Of a stretch of 64,000 bases of DNA, positions 54,073 to 61,087 are shown piece by piece. A program made the translations under genes and the position numbers. The notes beneath the pieces were generated by a model. The model was not told the origin of the DNA. It did no database searches and was given only the letters and a program-made list of their open reading frames with translations. Origin of the DNA: Aliikangiella maris (GTDB lineage Bacteria > Pseudomonadota > Gammaproteobacteria > Enterobacterales > Kangiellaceae); contig NZ_JBFDAH010000009.1 of assembly GCF_040719265.1 (NCBI RefSeq), positions 62,001 to 126,000 on the forward strand, written 5' to 3'. Position 1 is the stretch's first letter. Every line of letters begins with the position of its first letter.

Positions 54073-56049
54073 TTGAAAATAACCACCGGCCGACAGTTTA
54101 GAACTTATGTGATTAGCTGGTTTTTGTTATTGGTTGGAATTATTTTTATTGTCGGCGGCGGGATTATCTATCGACAAGCGCAAAACTATTTATTGAACCA
54201 CCTTGCACAAGATAAATTCGAACTACTCTCCTCGCTCGCTCGTATTGTTGATGTCGAACAACACCAGTTAATAACTAATGAAAAATCGGTCGATCAGCAA
54301 AGTTACAAAAGTTTGGCAAATTTATTTGGTGTGTTTTCACAAGCAAAAGCCAATCAATATCACTTGTTTTCGGTGAATCAACTTTCAGCCAATAAAAAAC
54401 TGGTTTATGCGATCGATAATCAAGTTGCAGAAAAAAACTTAATTCAAATTAATACCCCTTCATTCAACTTTTATTTAGCAATAAATGCATCACAAGGTAT
54501 ACAGCTTTTTCATGATAAGCGTTTTTCTCAGGCACTTACTTTTACGGATAATAAGAAAAAATACGTGATATATAGTGTATTAAATGCGCGCCAATTAAAA
54601 ATTTTTATTAATGATAAATTGCAGTTTATTTGCCCTGACTTCTCTGTTTTGGCTTGCCACTATCAACAACTAAAATTTAACGAGCATAGTAAAAACAGCC
54701 ATTTCTTCAGTTTGGCACTAACTGAAAATATACCAGCGAAAATACGCTATATTACATTAGGTGAAAAACTTAATTTACCTGGCGATTATTATTTCTCAAA
54801 AGAACCACTCCTTAGTTATAGCAGTCAAATATTTAATCAAATTCCTTTTTTTAATGGTGTTGTTGCCGATAAAAGTAACTTGAATTTATCTGTGCCTTTA
54901 AAAAATGGAAAAGAAAGCTTGCCAGTTCAAGGCTATTTAATTTGTGAAATACAGCAACAGTATATGCAAGAGTTACTGAATGAGTTGCTTGATTTGATTG
55001 TTTTTGGTTTTACGCTAATAACTGTTTTACTAATGCTGGCTTCTATTTTCTTTGCAAGAAAAATAACAAAGCCACTAGAGCGACTATCTATAGCAATTGA
55101 TAAACTTATTAAAAATGATTTTAATTTTAAGCTGTCAGCAAAAGGGTTTGGTAGTTTCAGGTTTATCGCACAGCAGTTTAATTTAATGATTTATCATGTC
55201 CACACAAGTCGCCAAGCACTGATTAAAACAAATAAAGCGTACAGCCGCTTCGTGCCCCACCAGCTGCTTAAACAGCTTAGCGAATCAGGTGTTACAGATA
55301 TATCACTTGGTGATTGCTGCGAAAGAGACATGACGGTTTTATTTTGTGATATTCGTGGTTTCACTACTTTATCCGAAACTATGTCACCACAAGCCAACTT
55401 TTTGTTTATCAATCGTTATCTAAAATTAATTGCCCCGGTTATTAATCGACGAGGTGGCATTATTGATAAATATTTAGGCGATGGAATTATGGCGTTGTTT
55501 CCTAATGGTGCAGATGATGCGCTCAAAGCCGCGATTGAAATGCTTGAAGCTCTTGAAGAATACAACCAAATATTACGCCAGAAAAAATTACCTATTATAG
55601 AGGTTGGGTTAGGTTTGCATTCAGGAAAAATGATGTTAGGAACGGTCGGTACACATTCTAGAATGGATGCGACGGTAATCTCTGACACGGTGAATGCGGC
55701 AGCTCGAGTTGAATCGATGACCAAAGTCTTTAAGACTCGAATTTTAATTACCGAAGAAACGCGCAAGCGATTACAAAATTTGAATGACTTTCAAATTCGA
55801 TTTATTGCAACCTGTCGGATTCAGGGAAAATATAAGCAGGTGACGTTATATGAAGTCTTCGATAATGATCCGCTAAGTACCCAAAAAGAAAAACAATCAA
55901 ATCAATACAAGATGCGACTGGCATGGAATATCTATAAAAATGGTGATGCGATTTCTGCGATTATGATGTATCAAAAAATAATTGAAAAAAGTCCAGACGA
56001 TATGTCTTTGTTCGCACTCATCGAATGCTGTGAGAAAGGTCGAATTTAA
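54073..56049 (+). CDS. Membrane class III adenylate cyclase with periplasmic sensor domain
   Basis: A 658-residue protein starting at TTG with AGGG upstream. TM1 lies at about residues 14-34, then a ~270-residue periplasmic domain with no recognised family, TM2 at about 309-329, a HAMP-like segment, and the cyclase domain: VLFCDIRGFTTLSE (metal Asp, about 425), KYLGDGIMALF (second metal Asp, about 469), and VISDTVNAAARVE (about 535) with transition-state Asn and Arg. The Lys and Asp specificity positions favour ATP over GTP. The last 60 residues may form a TPR-like pair. It follows ubiI but is probably separate. Confidence 0.88.
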   Translation: MKITTGRQFRTYVISWFLLLVGIIFIVGGGIIYRQAQNYLLNHLAQDKFELLSSLARIVDVEQHQLITNEKSVDQQSYKSLANLFGVFSQAKANQYHLFSVNQLSANKKLVYAIDNQVAEKNLIQINTPSFNFYLAINASQGIQLFHDKRFSQALTFTDNKKKYVIYSVLNARQLKIFINDKLQFICPDFSVLACHYQQLKFNEHSKNSHFFSLALTENIPAKIRYITLGEKLNLPGDYYFSKEPLLSYSSQIFNQIPFFNGVVADKSNLNLSVPLKNGKESLPVQGYLICEIQQQYMQELLNELLDLIVFGFTLITVLLMLASIFFARKITKPLERLSIAIDKLIKNDFNFKLSAKGFGSFRFIAQQFNLMIYHVHTSRQALIKTNKAYSRFVPHQLLKQLSESGVTDISLGDCCERDMTVLFCDIRGFTTLSETMSPQANFLFINRYLKLIAPVINRRGGIIDKYLGDGIMALFPNGADDALKAAIEMLEALEEYNQILRQKKLPIIEVGLGLHSGKMMLGTVGTHSRMDATVISDTVNAAARVESMTKVFKTRILITEETRKRLQNLNDFQIRFIATCRIQGKYKQVTLYEVFDNDPLSTQKEKQSNQYKMRLAWNIYKNGDAISAIMMYQKIIEKSPDDMSLFALIECCEKGRI

Positions 56050-56138
56050 TCACTTTATTCATTATTCTTAAATAACCGTCAAGTTATTAAGAGCAATTTT
56101 CGATTTAATTGAAAACACAAGGTATAAGGAAAAATTAG

Positions 56139-56516
56139 GTGAAATCATTTAAACAATATTTAAAACAACAACTTTTAGATGAGCAAAATTTACAGAAAAT
56201 TCAGCTTTTTGAATATGAAGTTTATAAGCCAATTCCTGGGACAAAAAATTCTTATCGACAAGATGCGGCTAATACCAATACGATGACTTTAAAGCACTCT
56301 CATATTTATGCAAAACTTGGAGGAAAAGGAAAAGAGCTTTATTCAGTTAATTTTAATGGTACGGGACATGATGGAAGCTCAGGTATTGAAATACCACAAA
56401 CCCATGCAGACCACTTTCGTAGTCTGGGGTATAATATTCCGCCGAATAATATTTTGGAATCAATCGTTTGGGATACGCTGAGTATCAATACAGATAAGTT
56501 GTATTTGTTGGATTAA
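56139..56516 (+). CDS. Hypothetical protein, not recognised
   Basis: A 125-residue soluble protein starting at GTG with AAGGA upstream. The first 35 residues are helical and Lys/Gln-rich; the middle reads KHSHIYAKLGGKGKELYSVN and FNGTGHDGSSGIEIPQTHADHF, with His and Gly residues spaced as in some nuclease or toxin modules, though I cannot place it. The end is NTDKLYLLD. It is not obviously linked to either neighbour. Its stop overlaps a minus-strand terminator. Confidence 0.6.
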   Translation: MKSFKQYLKQQLLDEQNLQKIQLFEYEVYKPIPGTKNSYRQDAANTNTMTLKHSHIYAKLGGKGKELYSVNFNGTGHDGSSGIEIPQTHADHFRSLGYNIPPNNILESIVWDTLSINTDKLYLLD

Positions 56517-56546
56517 ATTAAAAACCCACAATAATCTAATTGTGGG
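56515..56546 (-). terminator. Terminator of the small periplasmic protein gene
   Basis: CCCACAAT (56525-56532) pairs with ATTGTGGG (56539-56546) around a 6-nt loop. Read on the minus strand it is followed by TTTTTAATTT, an adequate T tract, just below the stop at 56581. Confidence 0.72.
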
Positions 56547-56580
56547 AAAATATCAGATTACTTTATAGTAAGTAACAATA

Positions 56581-56805
56581 TTATATTTTTTCTACTGGTT
56601 TATATCCTTGAGTTTCCAGTTCAGAATTAACACAGTCTAACAAATAGACTTCTAATTCTTCGGGGTTAATTTGGTCTTCTGATGCATAGCGTTTGCAAAG
56701 CTCAATAGCTTCGTCTAACACATCTTTAGGTGCATCTTTGGGTTCATTAATAGCTAACGCATTTAATGAAAAAAGTGCCACTATTAAAAAACTCATTACT
56801 TTCAT
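56581..56805 (-). CDS. Small exported protein of unknown function
   Basis: A 74-residue protein with a signal peptide (VMSFLIVALFSLNALA) and a ~55-residue acidic mature part containing two Cys (IELCKRYA and YLLDCVNSEL) that could form one disulfide. The helical KDVLDEAIELCKRY and PEELEVYLLDCV blocks suggest a small two-helix bundle. No family is recognised. It has its own terminator. The upstream gap to the next gene is large. Confidence 0.65.
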   Translation of the reverse strand: MKVMSFLIVALFSLNALAINEPKDAPKDVLDEAIELCKRYASEDQINPEELEVYLLDCVNSELETQGYKPVEKI

Positions 56806-57259
56806 TTAGTTTGTCTCCAGATTGATTGACGGCAATTAAAATTGACTGAAAGTAAAGTAGCACTATCGTTTTTTGTTCACAAACAATATATTTTTGCAGT
56901 AAAGATAAAAAAAATTAGTTTTGAAAATGAATTAAATGAGAGATTATCGAGGCGAATAACAGCATAAAAATAGGGCGATAATTATTATTTATAGAGATTT
57001 TTAGGCTAATAGGATGATTTAACACGAAAAAGCTTCTCGGGACAGATGCTTTTCGTTAGACTGCTTCCACTATACCCTTTAAATGAACAAGCATTGTCAA
57101 ACTTATTTATTCCTAATTTTCCGTAGCGTTTCTTGTTTAACAGCTTTACCAAGATAAAAACGCGTTAGGTTATATATTTTTTAAAAATACACCATTAATG
57201 TGGAAAAAATATCTGACAACTCTAAAAAATTTACAAAGCCAAAACGAGGTTTAATAGCA
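56806..57259. other. Gap between the small exported protein and the membrane protein
   Basis: About 450 bases of AT-rich sequence with no convincing gene. A stretch AAAAGCTTCTCGG...AGATGCTTTTCG at about 57027-57055 could form a weak hairpin. Promoters for both flanking genes are expected here. Confidence 0.5.
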
Positions 57260-57724
57260 ATGTTTAACCATGCATTGAGAGAGATTGCATCGATGATCGC
57301 GGCCATCTGGATTGGATTGATTATTGGTGTTTCTTTTTACGCTGCCCCAATAAAATTTACAGCAGAAGGGGTTGGTTTAGATGCACTTTTATTAATTGGG
57401 CAAGTTACCTTTCAAAACTTCACTTGGGTTGAGTTTGGAGTATTTGGGATATTATTATTGACTGCATTGAGTCATTTGAACAAATCAGCCTTTATTTGTA
57501 TGGGCTTATTAGCGGTTAGTTTATTAGTACAAAAGCTTGTTATCTTACCGCCGCTCGATGTTGACTTGAATAATGTGGTATCGGGCCAGCCGAGGCCAAG
57601 TGGTTATTTACATATACTTTATGGTGTACTCGATCTGGTCAAAATGAGCTTATTGATTATTATTTCATTATTATTACGCACCAATGAACAACCAGCAGAA
57701 GTAACGGAAGTACTAGCGGACTAA
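57260..57724 (+). CDS. Four-span membrane protein of unknown function
   Basis: A 154-residue protein with four hydrophobic segments (ASMIAAIWIGLIIGVSF, FGVFGILLLTALSHL, FICMGLLAVSLLVQKLVIL, LHILYGVLDLVKMSLLIIIS). The polar loop DVDLNNVVSGQPRPSGY is conserved-looking. ATG 57260 is preferred since GAGG precedes it; a GTG at 57200 in frame would add 20 polar residues. No family is recognised with confidence. It is convergent with the ETHE1-like gene. Confidence 0.6.
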   Translation: MFNHALREIASMIAAIWIGLIIGVSFYAAPIKFTAEGVGLDALLLIGQVTFQNFTWVEFGVFGILLLTALSHLNKSAFICMGLLAVSLLVQKLVILPPLDVDLNNVVSGQPRPSGYLHILYGVLDLVKMSLLIIISLLLRTNEQPAEVTEVLAD

Positions 57725-58585
57725 TTAAATTTGGTTGATTGGAATTTTTAAGTATTGGTGATTATTGTTCTCTGCTATAGGTAATTTTCCAGCACGAATA
57801 TTAATTTGTAATGCTGATAATAATAGCTTGGGAACTTTTAGCTGCTTATCCCGTTCCTGACGTAAATTGATAAAGTCGCTGCGTGTTCGATTGTTGCCGA
57901 TGTGAATATTATGTATTTTTTGTTCTTTGACGGTTGTTTGCCAGAGTAATTCTCGATCTCCGGGTTGATAGTCATGACACATATATAAATGTGTTTCTTC
58001 TGGTAAAGCGAAAATTGTCTTGATTGAGTCATATAGTGTTCCTGCATCACCGCCTGGAAAATCGCATCTTGCTGTACCATAATCGGGCATGAATAAGGTG
58101 TCACCAACAAATGCGTGATTATCAATCAAGTAGGTAGAGCATGAGGGGGTATGACCCGGTGTGTAAATACATTTGATAGGGGTATTGCCAATGGTAATCA
58201 CTTGTTTGTCAGCCAGCAATTGATCAAAATCTTCCGCTGTTGCAGCATGTATACTGGTTAAGTTAAATAATTGGTTAAACGTTTGTTGGACCGTGGTAAT
58301 ACGTGCGCCGATTAATATTAATGCGTTCGTTTTTGCTTTAAACCATTGGCTGGCAGTAATGTGATCGGCGTGAGCATGAGTTTCTAGAATCCATTTGAGC
58401 TTGAGCTGTTGGGCCTCAATTTGCGAAAAAATCATCTCTGCGCTCTGATATGATATTTTTCCAGAAAATAAATCAAAGTCGGCAACTGGGTCTATCAGAA
58501 CGGCTTCTTTACTCGAAATATCATAAACCAGATAAGTGAAAGAGCTCGTTTCTTGATGAAAAAAAGATTCGATTTGAGTAGGCAC
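57725..58585 (-). CDS. Metallo-beta-lactamase-fold hydrolase, ETHE1/persulfide-dioxygenase-like
   Basis: A 286-residue protein. The metal motif is THAHADHITAS, then GHTPSCSTYL and GDTLFMPDYGTARCDFPGG; the last block is close to the ETHE1 persulfide dioxygenase and BlhA proteins, which use one iron. A MCHDYQPG block completes the site. No rhodanese domain is fused. Oxidation of glutathione persulfide is the likely role by family, but glyoxalase II-like activity is the alternative. It stands alone, facing the four-span gene. Confidence 0.85.
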   Translation of the reverse strand: MPTQIESFFHQETSSFTYLVYDISSKEAVLIDPVADFDLFSGKISYQSAEMIFSQIEAQQLKLKWILETHAHADHITASQWFKAKTNALILIGARITTVQQTFNQLFNLTSIHAATAEDFDQLLADKQVITIGNTPIKCIYTPGHTPSCSTYLIDNHAFVGDTLFMPDYGTARCDFPGGDAGTLYDSIKTIFALPEETHLYMCHDYQPGDRELLWQTTVKEQKIHNIHIGNNRTRSDFINLRQERDKQLKVPKLLLSALQINIRAGKLPIAENNNHQYLKIPINQI

Positions 58586-58732
58586 GGTTTGATCCTGTTT
58601 AAATCAATTGAATAACAATTTAGTGTTTTACGCTGATTAAGTCTGGCTGGTTTTACTCAATCATTGTCTCAGTTTAGCATATAATATGAATTCATTTTTT
58701 TGTGCTAAATCAAAGATACTAGGAAGCCAACA

Positions 58733-59149
58733 ATGAATTTTCTGCATGCCATGATAAGAACTGCTTGCCCCGAAGCATCACTTGATTTTTATATAAAAGG
58801 CTTGGGTCTTAAATTAATTCGTGAAAAAAAAGTACCACAAGGTAAATTTACACTTTACTTTGTTGGTGAATCTGAAAATTCGCCAATGATTGAATTGACT
58901 CATAATTGGGAGGCGCGCGACTATTCTAGTGGAGATCAGTTTGGTCATCTGGCATTTGCGGTAAAGGATATTTATGCCACTTGTGAACATTTAATGGGGA
59001 TGGGAATTAAAATCAATCGTCCTCCCAGAGACGGATACATGGCATTCGTGAAAGATCCAAATGGAATTTCAATCGAGTTACTGCAACAGGGAGAAGCCCT
59101 AAAACCTTGCTCGCCTTGGAAAAATATGGAAAATTCAGGAAGCTGGTAA
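58733..59149 (+). CDS. Glyoxalase I-like VOC protein
   Basis: A 138-residue protein with close likeness to lactoylglutathione lyase: FLHAMIRTACPEASLDFY, IELTHNWEARDY, FGHLAFAVKDIYATCE and DPNGISIELLQQGE. The metal ligands expected for GloA (His of LHAM, Glu of IELTH, His of FGHLA, Glu of IELLQ) are all present. AGGAAG precedes the ATG. It may detoxify methylglyoxal with glutathione; the last 20 residues are atypical. It precedes gcvT by a 240-base gap. Confidence 0.82.
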   Translation: MNFLHAMIRTACPEASLDFYIKGLGLKLIREKKVPQGKFTLYFVGESENSPMIELTHNWEARDYSSGDQFGHLAFAVKDIYATCEHLMGMGIKINRPPRDGYMAFVKDPNGISIELLQQGEALKPCSPWKNMENSGSW

Positions 59150-59327
59150 ATTTATATAAGTTTTACTTAGCGCGTTAACTAATTGAAATAACATAATATT
59201 ATATTTAATACTCAATTTTTAGCGGCATTTCAAGCGACAAAAAAAGCTAAAAAACAATCGAAATTTCCGATTGGTATAACTAAACTGGCTGGTATAGATG
59301 TTATAACAAAAAGTGTAGTTCCTTTTA

Positions 59328-59356
59328 TTCTAATCAGCTTTATTGCGCTGTATAAT
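59328..59356 (+). promoter_or_regulatory. Candidate promoter for gcvT
   Basis: TTCTAA (59328-59333), a 17-nt spacer and TATAAT (59351-59356) lie 34 bases before the gcvT ATG. The -35 is poor. No glycine riboswitch signature was seen in the leader. Confidence 0.5.
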
Positions 59357-59389
59357 TCGCCGTCTATTTACACTTAGGAATATGAAAAC

Positions 59390-60475
59390 ATGGGTAAACA
59401 AACACCTTTTTATGACTGCCATATCCAGTCAGGCGCTAAGATAGTTGATTTTGGTGGCTGGGATATGCCGTTACATTATGGTTCGCAAGTCGATGAACAT
59501 CACGCCGTTCGTCAAGATGCGGGTATGTTTGATGTATCTCATATGACCATTGTAGATGTCTGTGGTGATGATGCAAAAGCTTATTTAAGACGCCTGCTGG
59601 CAAATGATGTTGCCAAATTAACGGTTAGTGGAAAAGCACTGTATAGCGGTATGTTAAATGAAGAAGGTGGGGTTGTTGATGATTTAATTGTTTACTACCT
59701 GAGTGATACTGAATACCGCGTTGTTGTTAATGCCTCTACACGTGAAAAAGATCTGGCCTGGATGGAAAAGCAAGCAGCAGAGTTTGCTGTGACTATTACT
59801 GAAAATAACGATTTTGCCATGTTGGCTGTTCAAGGGCCAAATGCGATCGAAAAAACCAATCAGGTGCTTTCGGCGGCTCAACAGCAGGCGGTTAAAGATT
59901 TAGCTGTGTTTGTTGCAGCGGATAGCGAAGGCTTCTTCATTGCTCGAACAGGTTACACCGGAGAAGATGGCTATGAGATTATGGTTCCTTTAGCGTCAGT
60001 TACTGAATTTTGGAATCAACTGATTAAAGTCGGTGTTAAACCTTGTGGTTTGGGGGCTCGCGATACCTTACGTCTAGAAGCAGGTATGAATCTTTATGGT
60101 AATGATATGGATGATAGCGTTTCTCCATTAGAAGCCAATATGGGATGGACAATTACCTGGGAACCCGAAGATCGAGATTTTATTGGCAGGAAAGCTTTAC
60201 TTGCTGAAAAACAAGCAGGCGTTAAAAATAAACTGGTTGGATTGGTACTCGAAGGTAAAGGTGTGATTCGTTCACACATGAAAGTGATTGTAGACGGGAT
60301 TGGTGAAGGTGAAACAACCAGTGGAACCATGTCGCCTACATTGAAGAAAAGTATTGGTATGGCCCGCGTACCGAAAGCGACTGGCGAGGAAGTTATGCTG
60401 GAAATACGTGGTAAATTGATTCCGGCTAAAGTGGTTAAGCCGTGTTTTGTTCGCAAAGGCGAACCTTTAGTGTAA
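59390..60475 (+). CDS. gcvT: Glycine cleavage system T protein, aminomethyltransferase
   Basis: A 361-residue tetrahydrofolate-dependent enzyme transferring the methylene group from the H protein-bound intermediate to THF. Motifs: VDFGGWDMPLHYGSQ, DVSHMTIVDV, the conserved RTGYTGEDGYEI, and GLGARDTLRLEAGMNLYGND (in parts GLGARDTLRLEAG and NLYGND) with the catalytic Asp near the N-terminus. AGGA precedes the ATG. It is the first gene of the gcvTH unit. Confidence 0.97.
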   Translation: MGKQTPFYDCHIQSGAKIVDFGGWDMPLHYGSQVDEHHAVRQDAGMFDVSHMTIVDVCGDDAKAYLRRLLANDVAKLTVSGKALYSGMLNEEGGVVDDLIVYYLSDTEYRVVVNASTREKDLAWMEKQAAEFAVTITENNDFAMLAVQGPNAIEKTNQVLSAAQQQAVKDLAVFVAADSEGFFIARTGYTGEDGYEIMVPLASVTEFWNQLIKVGVKPCGLGARDTLRLEAGMNLYGNDMDDSVSPLEANMGWTITWEPEDRDFIGRKALLAEKQAGVKNKLVGLVLEGKGVIRSHMKVIVDGIGEGETTSGTMSPTLKKSIGMARVPKATGEEVMLEIRGKLIPAKVVKPCFVRKGEPLV

Positions 60476-60578
60476 AATGCCCAAAATTTGGCCAGGATTA
60501 GCTCTGGCTAAATAAATTAGAATTAAATAGACCAGAATTAAGTAGAATTATCGATTATATAAGGTTGAGGAAATAATA

Positions 60579-60965
60579 ATGAGCAATGTCCCAAGTGATT
60601 TAAAATATGTCAGCTCTCACGAGTGGATCCGTGAAGAAGATGACGGCACAGTGGTTGTTGGTATTACTGATCACGCTCAAGAATTATTGGGTGATGTGGT
60701 ATATGTAGAGCTACCAGAAATTGATAGCGAAGTAGCAATTGAAGATGAAATTGCTGTTGTTGAATCGGTTAAAGCTGCTTCAGATATCTATGCTCCCCTT
60801 TCTGGCACCATCATTGAGGTTAACGAAGCGCTGGAAGATGCGCCTGAAACAGTAAATTCCTCTCCTTATGATGATGGCTGGATGTTCAAAATGAAGCCTT
60901 CTGAGCCTTCAGAGTTAGACAATTTGATGGATGCAGAAGCTTATCAAAACGAAATTGAAGATTAA
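60579..60965 (+). CDS. gcvH: Glycine cleavage system H protein
   Basis: A 128-residue lipoyl carrier protein shuttling the aminomethyl group among P, T and L proteins. The lipoylated Lys is in VESVKAASDIYAPLSG, the standard context; the ends carry SSHEWIREEDDGTV at the front and DGWMFKMKPSEP later. It follows gcvT by 103 bases and precedes a terminator, so gcvTH are probably one transcript. Confidence 0.97.
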   Translation: MSNVPSDLKYVSSHEWIREEDDGTVVVGITDHAQELLGDVVYVELPEIDSEVAIEDEIAVVESVKAASDIYAPLSGTIIEVNEALEDAPETVNSSPYDDGWMFKMKPSEPSELDNLMDAEAYQNEIED

Positions 60966-61010
60966 GTATTAACCTTATCCGTATTTCGGTAGTAAATGAA
61001 AATAGAGCTG

Positions 61011-61036
61011 GCCTCGGCGGTAGCCGGGGCTTTTTC
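61011..61036 (+). terminator. Rho-independent terminator between gcvH and gcvP
   Basis: GCCTCGGC (61011-61018) pairs with GCCGGGGC (61023-61030), one G-T pair, GGTA loop, then TTTTT. gcvP therefore probably has its own promoter or relies on read-through. Confidence 0.88.
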
Positions 61037-61087
61037 CATTTTTTTGCGACAATCTTCGGTGGTAAACCGTAATTTATTTAGAGATAG

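Noticed and set aside
59150..59389. Possible glycine riboswitch before gcvT
   Set aside because: Neither of the conserved tandem-aptamer core sequences nor paired stems is visible; only an ordinary promoter candidate was found.
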